Assembly: GCF_018873765.1 (NCBI RefSeq)
Contig: NC_057921.1
Coordinates: 64,717,557-64,781,556, forward strand
Direction of reading: 5' to 3'
From: Telopea speciosissima
Lineage: Eukaryota; Streptophyta; Magnoliopsida; Proteales; Proteaceae
Length of the DNA: 64,000 bases
Part shown: piece by piece, positions 50,201 through 60,406 of the stretch
Layout of the letters: every line of letters begins with the position of its first letter
How positions within the stretch are numbered: the stretch's first letter is position 1
The notes under the pieces: model-generated
The model's input: only the letters and a program-made list of their open reading frames with translations
Database searches by the model: none
What the model was told of the DNA's origin: nothing
Made by a program: the position numbers and the translations under genes

Positions 50201-51991
50201 ACCACCTTAAAACTCAAACTGCACATGGGTGTCCACATGTATGCATGTTGATTGCTTGACTTTATAAAAAGTTTTAGTTATCACCATGATTTGAAATAGA
50301 CACTAGATAATTAACAATTTTAAAATCAATTTGAAGCCAAAACAGGACCAGGTGTACACTGTAAAGTTACTTTAACACAAGCTAACCCAGCAAAGACTCA
50401 ACTTTGGTAAAAGGTTTCAGACTGTAACTTCAGGTGGTTTGAGGTTAGGGTTTGGGCTGGCCACTTGACCCCCAATCCACCCATGTTTCATGTCTAAAAG
50501 GAAGTTCTGACTACTATGCACGCCAAATGTACCATAATGAGAAAATAACGAAAGAAGTTCACAAAGGGGAGGTATTCTACCAGTGTGCATCCATGCCCTC
50601 CGGATAGCATCTCTGTTGTTCTTGCGGCCAAACCTCGTAGCTATTCCTATCACAGCTAACATCCGTCTTTTAGAGTGAGTCCCATTTCTCTCTGATACAT
50701 ACTTCGAAACAAAACCTTCCTGTCTGGCTGCAGCCAGCTCCATTTCAAGGGCATATAACTTCTTCTGCTGTTCCCTGACAAAGTAAAAATTTCTTAAAAC
50801 AATTCAAAACTTCTACAAAGTTTATTTATACAATAACATCTCCAACTTAACCAGGTAAGAAAAAAGATGGAGGCTTTGAATAAATTTTAAATACTGACTC
50901 CAAAGTAATCAGCAGAGACAGAACCTATAGTCAGCTTACTTGCAATTAATAATTTTCAGTGTATCATCAACTGATATAGCTGACTGCCCCTGAAATTAGA
51001 ACACCACTCAGTCAGCTTTAAATATTCCATCGAGGACTGCAAAAAATATGAAATAAAACATAGGTTGTTTAAGAAGAAAAGGACACAAAGTCAAAGCACC
51101 TCAGCTCGACCACAACAATGTCCAATTTGATGGGTTATTCATGAAAGGACCACAAGCCAAGTTGGTTACTCCCAATTACCAGAGCAATGAAGCAGTGTGC
51201 ATATTTTTTTCGACAGTGTGGAAGTTCTAGACCAGATGTTTGGAAATATCTATTTGGTTTGAGATTAATAGTATAAACTAACCAGCAGGTGGCCCATTAC
51301 ACAGTAGCAATCAAATGAAACACATACATGTTGCATATAAATACATTTGCTATAAACAAACTGCTAGACCAAGGGTGACAATCTTACCTGACCAGTTACC
51401 CTATCAAGCTCTTTAATTAAGTATACTCTGTTCTCTGCATCCTGCCATAGTCTATCAAATACACTCAAAACAATATTCAGTAGATTGAATTTTATGGGGT
51501 AGAGAAAAGTGTTTACGAATGCGGGGGAGAACATAAGAAGAAAGTATATAAACATGTAGGAATTTATTTTCAGAAAATTGCACACGAACTCATGCATCAG
51601 AAAACCCTAAAATATAATAAGAGTATAATAGATTTGATTTTTATGGGTTAGAGAAAAGTGTCTACGAATGCGGGGGAGAAGAGAAGAAGAAAATATATAA
51701 CAATATAGGATTCTATTTTCAGTAAATTACACACGAACTCATTTATCAGAATCCAAAACTTCAAAATATGATAAGAAAATAGCCATGACTAAGGATAAAC
51801 CCTAACAGAGGAACCAAGGTGAACAGATGACCAAAATGGAAAACAAGTACAGAGATAAAAAGAAGTTCAGAAACTCACCGGCCTGCCACATAAACTGAAG
51901 CTATTGTTGCAAACATCGAGAACATTAGAGCCGAAAGCCGAGATCGCAAAACCATGCCAGATAACCGGTTACTCGATCCCCGGCTCTGCAT
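44207..51991 (-). CDS. HPGT1: Hydroxyproline O-galactosyltransferase, HPGT1-like (GT31)
   Basis: A Golgi type II membrane enzyme that adds the first galactose to hydroxyproline of arabinogalactan proteins. Twelve exons in transcript order: 51991-51879, 51451-51388, 50989-50940, 50774-50581, 48762-48699, 48614-48542, 47587-47464, 45357-45270, 45157-45107, 44727-44656, 44487-44375 and 44229-44207. All joins are GT..AG and in phase, giving 342 residues, close to Arabidopsis HPGT1. Residues about 20-37 ([19 protein letters not shown]) form the signal anchor. Then come [40 protein letters not shown], the DxD-like N220-D221-D222-V223, [17 protein letters not shown] and [20 protein letters not shown]. 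The C-terminus is [15 protein letters not shown]. No galectin domain is present, as expected for HPGTs. Introns 4 (48763-50580) and 7 (45358-47463) are long and repeat-bearing. Confidence 0.95.
46106..46174. repeat. Perfect 27-bp inverted repeat with 15-base loop
   Basis: The left arm at 46106-46132 starts TAAAATACCTGTTATC; the right arm at 46148-46174 is its exact reverse complement. It lies in HPGT intron 7. A partial relative (TATAGTATTTAATAG, then AAATGATAACAG) occurs near 45586-45622 in the same intron. Confidence 0.9.
48262..48309 (+). repeat. Fragment of a common plant dispersed repeat
   Basis: The stretch AACTCAGCCTTATCCCAACT followed by AAATGGGGTCGGCTA is a word I know from many plant genomes as part of a dispersed element. 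Only this short piece is present, in HPGT intron 6. Confidence 0.5.
49683..49790. repeat. Two adjacent hairpins in HPGT intron 4
   Basis: Near 49684-49729, AAGATTTTTAACTCTTTAAG faces a near-complementary arm ending TTAAAAATCTT. Near 49755-49786, GACTTTCCAAG-type arms surround CACTTT. They are followed by TATAAATG at about 49811. The piece may be a remnant of a larger element; the limits are not known. Confidence 0.5.
51481..51776. repeat. Tandem duplication of about 148 bp in HPGT intron 1
   Basis: Copy 1 is 51481-51628 and copy 2 is 51629-51776. Both start TAGATT(T)GA and share AGAGAAAAGTGT, ACGAATGCGGGGGAGA and CACACGAACTCAT. They differ by scattered substitutions and small indels. Confidence 0.85.
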
Positions 51992-53829
51992 CTTCTAATT
52001 CAGTTTGAACAATGGACACGATGGAGAATTAACAGATCCTCAGGTAGTACGCATTTGACTCCGAAACGATCCAAAAGCTTCGAAAATTGAACAGGATCTC
52101 CCTCGCTGGGATCTCGAGATTTCTTCGATTCAAATCTGATACAGATACAATGAGAGAGAAGGTGGGTCGACGGAGGAGAGGTTTCAACTTCCGACCATTT
52201 TCAATAAAACATAACATTAACAGGTAACAATGCACATGTAACGGACCTTTTCCGGAAAGTATGCTAAAGTACGAAAGTACCCTTACTGTTACTGTATTAC
52301 CTCAGTATTCCATTTTTTATTTTGTGAGTTCCAATAATGAAATAACGGAAGGGGCAAATCAGGAATAAAAAGATTGTACATGATTTCAGTTTAATCTCAA
52401 ATTAATTAGGAAGCCACAATAGTAAAAACTTTGAATTAAAATTTTTCTTCAACCGTGGAGGAGAAGATCTCTCCACATTTGATGTGATCTTGTGATTGGT
52501 CATATCATTAACGCCTATCTCTTATTGTACAAAATCAAAAATACCCTTCTCATATGTTAATTAAAGGGCTCAGATATCCAGGGTGAGAAGATATTTTCAG
52601 TCCAAAACTTTAGGTGAAAAGTTAGAGCCAGCACACATGCATAAGCATTGCCTTGGGTGGGATTTTCGCCTTTCTATGAGTGCTAATACACATAAAATGA
52701 GCTAACCATTGAAGACATGACATGTGGCCAGCAAGAATCTCACGAGTAGATCAATGAGTTGTACTGCAGTGTAGAATCATAACTTACCAATAGAGATCCA
52801 TCCCAACTCGGGCTCTTGGGATCCCAATCCCATATCAAGACTCTCCATGTATATCCCATCTCTTACAAGGAAAGTAGGAAACCACTTGCTTGCAAGAGAT
52901 GACTTACCAGACAAGGACTTTGATCACTACTTCATACCTCATGGCAGCATGGTATAAATAGGGCTACAATCGGAGAGTATCCCAAAGCTAGTCCATAGGT
53001 TGGGGTGTCATATAAATAGTTTTCTACCACATCGGGGGCAGTGCAATACTTTTGTGTATTTTTATAGAGTCACACAAATAACGGGACCAAATAGCATTCT
53101 TTTCCCCTAAATACTAATTAAAATGCGCCTACCAAAATTCAAAATGGCTGAAATGTTGATTGTGTTCCCCCTTCCACCCTCAAAATAAGAAAAAAAAAAA
53201 ACAAACAAGAAGTTGTGTTGAGAAATCAGCTAAATCCAAACAAATAGAAAGAAATCGTTCAATTAAAATTGGGGCTCACATAGGCTATGTATGGTTCGTG
53301 GGGACCAGGTAACGGTGTGATCGTCCAATTCGATTGAAGAATGTCTCTTACATGAGGCCCGCTGCTGTTGCCACCATAAACAATGCGGTTGATGGGATTC
53401 GACATGGATGAAATCTTATATAGGGTCAGGCTAGGGAAGGTTTTTATTGGAGGTTCTGTTTGCCTCACATGGAAATAATAGGAAAGGAAGTGAAATCATA
53501 TCAATATTAAAATAAAATTTTTGTAATCTTTATTTAGCATGATTGTGTATTAATTTCAAAACATTTCATATTTGATTATCAAATTTTACTTTATTATTTA
53601 ATCTAATATTTTTAATTTAAAAAATATATATTTATAGAATTTAATTATTAAATATGATAAGAATTTTAAGTATGTCACACAATCGTGGTTATAGCACTTT
53701 TCTTTCTCTTTTTAAAATCAATTTCACTTCCAACCCGATCCAGTGGGAATTTTTTTTTTTTTTGATGGCTCAACTAGAAAGTCGTTTCTAAAAGACCCAA
53801 CTTATTGGATGCAACAAATATTAGGGAGT
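51992..53829. other. HPGT upstream region and intergenic DNA
   Basis: The first 180 bases are the probable leader and promoter of the HPGT gene. Around 52930-52990, TATAAATAGGGC in a repeat-like context could be an LTR remnant, but no partner was found. A 69-codon open frame at 53259-53468 on the minus strand has no recognisable content. No gene is called. Confidence 0.45.
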
Positions 53830-55506
53830 AAGTACATTGCAAAGGTTTTTCCTTTTTTCACCGCTGTTAGCACTCTCTTGCCGTCGTGCGTGTCTCCGCC
53901 CTTGTGGCGTGCATTTGATCTCCGCCTGTGTGGCGTGACCCTATCTCCGGCCTATGTGCGTGCTTTGAACCTGCCTTTTCCTTCTCCATATCCTTCTTAG
54001 CCCCTCCTCCATGACCAACGGCCTCGCCAACGAGGAAGATACCGACGACGACGACGATGCCGACGCCATCGTCGGCATTATCTGTTCTTGCATTCGGTTC
54101 AAATCTGTGGGGTGGAGGCTAGCCCCAGCAGCATTTACAATGCCTTTGGCCGCTGACGACAACACCAACTTGCCTTTCGAGCTCTCCTACCCTCCCATCA
54201 AAGCTCTCTTCGCCTTGGACAAGGAGTGCTAGAAACCTGACCTGCTGGTCTTCCTCTGTATTTGGTGCATCTCCGATGGCTGCTCTCGCGTGGATCTGAA
54301 GTGCCTGCTCATCAACATCAGGACTTGTGCGATCTACGGATCCCTCATCTCCCTCGGCTGGATCATGATGGAGCTCAAGCTCCGCGACAAGGAGGTGACC
54401 ACGTGGGTGAGTTTTCTCCGGCGCCTTGTCCGGCGTTTTATTCCCTAGATGGTCGTGACCTCTGATATAGAGGTTGGGAGGGAAGCCGGTAATCTCGTGG
54501 TGCTTCATTCGCTCTACGCAGCTTCGGTGTTTGACTGTTCCCAGATTGAGGAAGTACAGCATATGCACCCTCAGCCTAAAGTGCCCCCCTCCCCCTCCCT
54601 CTGCCTCCATACCCTTTCCGTTCACTTCCCTTCCCTTTTGGCCCTGCTCTCTTCAACACTGCCACTGCCCTCCCACACCCTCTCCACCCTGTTCCCTTCT
54701 TGACCTCCACCACCGTGACCTGTACCCCTCTCCTGAAATTCCCAACATTGCAGATTGTCGGGGTTTTTTGCCATTGTTGGCAACTGACCTCTTTTGGTGA
54801 GATCCATTCTCTGGATGCTGTCTTTGAGTTTTTAGGCTTGGGTTTCCATCTGATCATGAACGTGGGACAATCGGAAGGTTTTTCTATTCTATTTATTTGT
54901 TTTTTTGCAGGTAATACCGATTTTGGCGTCGATGGCACCACGGTGAACGACAACTCGGTTGATCCACCGGCCGTTCAGTCTTCACTACCACCCTCTGTCG
55001 TCGGGTGACGCTCCACTCGTCGATCCAGCAGATCCTTGAAGAAATGTTCGAAAGTAGGCTATGGCAGCATTTTTGGTGGTCTTCTTGCCATCAACCGAAA
55101 TTCCACTTGCCGACCATTCAGACCTTTCCCTATCTGGCGTGTCTGTTTGAATGTAGGCTGTGGCAGTTTGTCGACCCGTGAGGGCAGTGCGGATTGCTTC
55201 TTTTCGGCACATATGAGGATCCCTTTCTTGGCACGTTAGTGCATGAGCTTAATTTTAGCTGTGTTTACAGCTTGATCTCTAGGGTAGTGTCTGTGAACCA
55301 ACCCCTAGTCAGGATGACCCAGTCAGTGGCAACTGAGACCGGGTCAATTTCCACTCCTTGGTTTTGAATACCATATATCCATACCTTGTGTTTATCTTGC
55401 TATCTATCAATGTTATGTGTTTTGTTATCTTTTGTTTGGCGTTGGACTCGCATGAATGAATAGCCTTTTTCTCTACCCAAAAAAAAAAAAAGTACACTGC
55501 AAGGTC
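53830..55506 (+). mobile_element. Poly(A)-tailed retroposon, about 1.6 kb, with GC-rich interior
   Basis: The body at 53847-55490 ends in an A run after TTTTTCTCTACCC, an ending I associate with plant L1-type elements. Similar 16-17 base flanks support retroposition: AAGTACATTGCAAAGGT at 53830-53846 and AAGTACACTGCAAGGT at 55490-55505. The interior 54010-54450 is much GC-richer than its surroundings. On the plus strand it reads LPFELSYPPIKALFALDKEC, then after a TAG in the same frame KPDLLVFLCIWCISDGCSRV and LKCLLINIRTCAIYGSLISL. I do not recognise this protein. It could be a processed pseudogene, or host sequence carried by a LINE-derived element. Confidence 0.65.
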
Positions 55507-56139
55507 GGAACATATATGTTAGTTTGCAGCCTTAATTAGTACCAAAGTAAAACTTTGAAAATTAAGTAGAGAAATGAAGCTTCCATAGAATTTTAATTAG
55601 AGAAAACAAAAAATTAAGGGGAAGTGTTCTTTGTCCAAGAGTGTGGCTCCTACATGTGCCTGGGTGCCAATGGGAGAGCGTGCAATGGGCATCAAGCAGG
55701 GCGTCATTTGTGCATTTGATGGGGGTGGGGCGGTCATTTTGCCCCCCATGTGTCTGGGCTTAGGGTGCATGAAAGGTAGAGATCCCACCCCCATGATGCC
55801 AACATATATGCATTTTGTACGCAAGGGGCATGCTCCCCAATAGAGAATACCAACCCTTATATATGAGACTTCAGAGAGGGTTTGCCTCAATAGGAGGGGA
55901 TGGTGATGAATCAACTAATAGGGGTAGTAGGCATTTATTGAAAAGAGAGGGTGTAGGATCCATGGGTGAGATGTGAGAAGGTGTACGTAAGAATTTGTAC
56001 ACTGACATCGTGCACTTCCTCTTTTCCATTAGATTTTAAACATAATATCATGAAAAGAGAAGGGGAAAGGGAGGCAAAAAAGAGCAAACAAGATCCTCAA
56101 CACAACTATCTATAGCGAGGATGTTTGGGTCCCATAAAA

Positions 56140-56318
56140 TCTCTATGGGAGAAAGTTCTCTTTCCCAGAGTGTGGCCTATGTCAGTACTCCCATGAGACT
56201 ATCTCTCTCTTTCCCATATGAAAAGACACCTTTGCCCCCTTATTTTAAGGAGGAGAGAGGTAGACCACATGGGAGTGATGACGTATGCCACACTCTCGGA
56301 CAAAAAACTACTTCCCAA
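56140..56318. mobile_element. MITE-like element with paired ends
   Basis: The left end (GGGAGAAAGTTCTCTTTCCC, then AGAGTGTGGC) pairs imperfectly with the right end (GCCACACTCTCGGACAAAAA, then ACTACTTCCC). CTCCCATG on the left faces CATGGGAG on the right. It shares its core with 40065-40215. Confidence 0.65.
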
Positions 56319-56568
56319 TCTCTATATACACATTGGACAATTTCAGGGAAAGATCTTAAAAAGTTAACACTCTCCTACCAAGTTTAAGGTGACAGTGTAA
56401 ATTACAAACCGAAACCGTTTATTGATCGTTTCAGTCTTGTTTTTAAGAAGTAAAAACGTTAAACCATTGGTTTTGAACCAATTAAAATTGATTAGCACCG
56501 ATACACTATTGAGCAGATTATACATACTAAACCAATTTTTTTAAAAAAAATGGATTAGTCTTGCATTT

Positions 56569-56726
56569 TATATACGCTCTCTAGTGTTTTATAATGGAAT
56601 TTCACCATATAAATTATTTTAAAGGAAAGAAGGCTACCAGGCTATTCTATATACCCTCTCTAGTGTTTTATAGTGGATTTCCACCCTATAAATTATTTTA
56701 AGGGAAAAGAAGGCTGTCAGGCTATA
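56569..56726. repeat. Tandem duplication of about 79 bp
   Basis: Copy 1 at 56569-56647 and copy 2 at 56648-56726 share TATATAC, CTCTCTAGTGTTTTATA, TATAAATTATTTTAA and AGAAGGCT, with about ten differences. Confidence 0.85.
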
Positions 56727-57369
56727 TGACACCTACGCCCAGACATAGGAAGGGAGAAATGACCGCCCTACCCTATGTGAAGTGAAAATTTTCACCCCTA
56801 TTGGAGGCCCTTGTATCACGCACCCTGGCAGCAATCCCCCTGCCACTGAACTATTTTTATTTCTACCAACAAAAAAAAAAAGAACAATTTTTATTTCTTA
56901 AATCACAATTTGGGCTTAGACCCAACAATATCATATTTATTTATTGGGATTAACAAATTTAATTAGTTTCAATTTTAGATATTGGAACCATTTAATAAAC
57001 AATATCATGTTAGGAAGAAGATCAGTCAGCCGATTAGCTTCATAGTACATGGATTTAGGGTTCTTACTAAAAAAATATATATGGATTTAGGGTAAAGGTT
57101 GGGCACGCCTACGTTGTACCCAACCTAGCATGTGTCTATCTCTCTCTCACCCCACTTTGGAAAACGACCCCCTGCCCTCTCCATCTCACCCTACGCACTG
57201 AGCACGGCCACTAGCTTGCCGAAAAATGAACAACGTGCCCAACCATCTCCCATGGATTTAATACGAGGATTCATTTTCTTTGTATTTTTCACAATCTATG
57301 ATTGGTCAAAAATAATTTTGAGAATATTTCATTGCTTTATTTTTTAGGTGACTTATTAGTATCACAAAT

Positions 57370-57585
57370 GTCTGTTAATTTTTCAATTGTCACAAGGCAT
57401 CTATACTATGCCAGTTTCGACCATTGCATATAAAGAATATGATCTATATTAGTAAAATGTGAGATTTCAGAATCTAATTCAATCAAATACTGTAGAATTA
57501 CTGTTCATTCTCCCAGCCTTAAGTGAAAATAGACAATTTAGATTAAATAAATGTAAAGAGGATGGCTCCGATTAAGGATTAATTG
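57370..57585 (+). repeat. Dispersed repeat, copy 1 (copy 2 at 62319-62600)
   Basis: It shares TGTCACAAGGCATCTAT, TCTAATTCAATCAAATAC, CTCTCCCA-type and TTTAGATT words in the same order with the copy 5 kb away. Copy 2 is longer through insertions. The family is unknown. Confidence 0.65.
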
Positions 57586-58458
57586 TAATTATAATTAGGG
57601 TCTGAATTGAACTACCATGTAGCAGATAGTTTTAGTGAGTGCAGTTCCATACGGTCCCCCCTTGTTTTGTCTCGGCATTAATCTAATTTTTTTTTATATT
57701 ATTAGTTTTAACACATTTAAAATCGAATTAAACTATTTAAAATAAGACAGTCAAATCGTTTAATAAATGGTTTGATTATGATTTAGAAGAGAACAACCGT
57801 TTAATAAAACGATTTGATTTGATTTTAAATCATTTAACCATCAGATTTGAACTGTTTACAAACCATTAAACTAATTATATTTAACTCTACTAACCATGTA
57901 AAACAACTCTTCACATTTTGGTAAGTGCAATTATGCTATTTAGAACATAAATGTATACAGAAAGAGAACACTACTTGGGCATGTGCGGGGTGCACTGTAC
58001 TTACGTTGAGATATAGAGGTGGGTGGAATGACTGTCACACCCACAGAAAATTTCACCTTTCCATGGGGTTGTGGTGGTCATTTTGCCACCCCTGTGTCTA
58101 GGTGCATGGTAGTACACCGCTCACGCCCATATAGCGGTCTTTATCCCAAATATAAATATGCAATAGGTTAAAGAGTTTAAACCTGGGAAAACATTTAAGA
58201 ACCGAGCCTATTACCTCAAACCGGTAAAAAAACCGAGACCAAGACGTTTAAAACCGTCAAATCAATTCTGCTTTAAACGTTTTGATTTCGACTTTTGCCT
58301 ACAATACCTTTCTCGGCCCTTTGGATAAGATCAAGTGTAGTATCTGTTCTAATCAGTTTAATATCCACAGTCAATATCGAAATGGATCGGCTCATACTTC
58401 AATCCGGATAGCAAAATTCATGTCAATGATATTATAAACATTTCCTCCCTATCATCAA

Positions 58459-58532
58459 GGTGTCGTGGTGTAGTTGGTTATCACGTCAGTCTAACACACT
58501 GAAGGTCTCCGGTTCGAGTCCGGGCGACGCCA
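58459..58532 (+). tRNA. tRNA-Val (anticodon AAC)
   Basis: The acceptor stem GGTGTCG/CGACGCC pairs fully (one T-G). The anticodon arm is TCAGT-CTAACAC-ACTGA with anticodon AAC. The T arm is TCCGG-TTCGAGT-CCGGG. The A box (TGGTGTAGTTGG) and B box (GGTTCGAGTCC) are intact. CAA immediately precedes the gene, a motif common upstream of plant tRNA genes. No T run of four follows before the next tRNA-like sequence. Confidence 0.96.
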
Positions 58533-58544
58533 GTTATAACTATT

Positions 58545-58617
58545 GCGGGGATAGCTCAGTTGGGAGAACGTCAGACAGAAGATCTGAAGGTTGCGTGTTC
58601 TATCCACGCTCACCGCA
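58545..58617 (+). pseudogene. Degenerate tRNA-Phe (anticodon GAA)
   Basis: 73 bases align end to end with the conserved plant cytosolic tRNA-Phe. By memory of that sequence there are four differences: position 24 (G to A), 33 (T to A), 48 (C to T) and 57 (G to T). The universal U33 before the anticodon is lost and the T loop reads TTCTATC. The anticodon stem and acceptor stem are kept. It may be a pseudogene; a functional tRNA with A33 would be exceptional. Confidence 0.85.
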
Positions 58618-58619
58618 TG

Positions 58620-58623
58620 TTTT
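58620..58623 (+). terminator. Pol III T-run after the tRNA pair
   Basis: The first TTTT downstream of the tRNA-Val gene lies three bases after the tRNA-Phe-like sequence. It would end transcripts started at either tRNA. Confidence 0.6.
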
Positions 58624-60406
58624 GGCTTTGGATGTAACTACATTTCTCTTACTGTGCAGTGGATTTCTATTGTACCGAAGGCATGTTTTTTTGGTAAAGA
58701 CCAAAGGCATGTTCATGGGGTTCTCTATCCCAAGAAAAGACAACTTTTGGTGGGCTGATTCGTGATACTATGGATTCCCCCATTATTGTTTTTTCAGGTA
58801 TAGATAGATTAGTCATTTTTATGGAGTTGTACGCTATCTTTTAGGGTATGACTTTATGTATCGAAAAAGGTTTCTATGAAGTGTTCATTCGGTCAAATTC
58901 CAAATTGGTTGTAAACATGCTAAATGGAAAGATTAAAGCTCCTTGGGTATCATAGTGGTTTTAGAGCAAAATCCACCATTTAAGTGCTTCTCTTTCTTCG
59001 ATGGAATATAAACATGTGTGGAATGAGGTGAATCAACCAGTAAATTACATTGCCTAGACGTAAAATCAAAGGTAAAACTATCCGATCCGAATCAGTATCG
59101 GTTGACAAAATAGCTGATTCCTATAACCCTAAGTATCAGTGGCGATATTGTGAACCAAGAAAGGTTTGTAATTTCGATATTGGATCGGATCGGGATCGCC
59201 CAAGCTCGGGCAAATATGACACCTTTGCCCCTATTGTTTTTTTTTTAAATCCAATTTTTGAAACCTTTTTACTATTGTCTAGATGGGTGGATCAGATCGG
59301 TCTCGATCAATACCGATCCAATCAGATATTACGAACCTTGGAACCAAGACCTTGGTAAGGATGTCAATTAGTGCGTCTGGTTATTCGGTTCGATTGCGGT
59401 GTGATTTATATTTTGATAAGGTGAAATCAAAACTAAACCGGATAGGAATTAACCAAAATAATAATCATTTTACATATGGTCTGGTTTTATCGGTTTTCGT
59501 TTGTTTTCTTTATTTGATTCACAACTGATTTATATGCGGTTTGTGTAGTGTAGATTTTGGGAAACAGTAATGAAGACAATCTTGGTTTTCAAGGCTTTAT
59601 ATTCTCGTATTTTCCCATTCTCTCACGGTCTCCCTCACTCATCATATTTCTCGTGCCTATATGATTAAAAAAAAACAACCCTTCCCATCTTCACCCATCC
59701 TTCTTTTGCTTTCCTATTTTTTTGTTTTTTCCAATTTTTTTTTTTCTTCTCTACTCTCACATGATAAACAAGTTATGTTTTTTCTATTAAAAAGTAGGGT
59801 TTTGTTAATTCATTTTAACATCATCCATCAATTTCAATTCATACATGAACAAATATATTATTTAGTTAACCCGAAACATTTACTTATTTCATATTTCAAT
59901 GCATTAATTGTTATTTATTAAATTAATTATTATATTATTAATTAATCCAATTGATGTATGGATTAGTATTCAAGTAAGAGGTACCAGTTTCTTATTCAAT
60001 TTAAAACCACGGGTTTGCAGTGCAAATCAAAATCGAATAAAAAAGGGAACCTATAAAATCAACACCAGATCAATTTTCTATTGTACGATTCAGTTCAATT
60101 TTAAACGATCGGTTTCGATTCCAATATTCAGTTTCCGTTCGATTTTACATGGTCAGTCCCTGGCATTAACCCAATTTTATCCCACAGGACCCGCACCGTA
60201 GGCGCAGCTTACCCGCACCCGAATTTACTGTTTGTTCCAGCGAAGCTTGCCATTAATCCCTGACTCTGATAAACTGCCCCTTTTTATGTCTCTGCAATTT
60301 TTTTTGGCTTTCCTTCCTCTCCACTCGTACCTGGTCGGAGTCAAGATCTATTACAGGTAAAAGACATTCGGCTCCGTGCCATAGGTGCCCCTGTTCTGAT
60401 TCGAAG
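58624..60406 (+). other. Intergenic DNA and promoter region of V-ATPase subunit E
   Basis: At 59060-59345 lies a GATTC/GATCGG-type repeat with a central T run, laid out like the MITE at 29496-29738 but without clean ends. The last 200 bases before 60407 are the probable leader, with a pyrimidine-rich stretch near 60290-60330. No other gene is seen. Confidence 0.5.

Larger units (their letters stand above)
55507..58458. other. Repeat-rich intergenic stretch
   Basis: Besides the elements listed separately, 55630-55850 and 57970-58140 share words around GGTCATTTTGCC and CATGTGTCTGGG with each other and with 56730-56810, so they may belong to one small-repeat family. No gene is seen. Confidence 0.5.

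Noticed and set aside
53259-53468. 69-codon minus-strand frame
   Set aside because: Short, without signal peptide, domain or splice evidence.
54119-54625. 168-codon open frame on the minus strand inside the retroposon
   Set aside because: It is a by-product of the GC-rich plus-strand segment. Its composition (Gly, His, Glu runs) looks like an antisense shadow, and the flanks and A tail indicate plus orientation.
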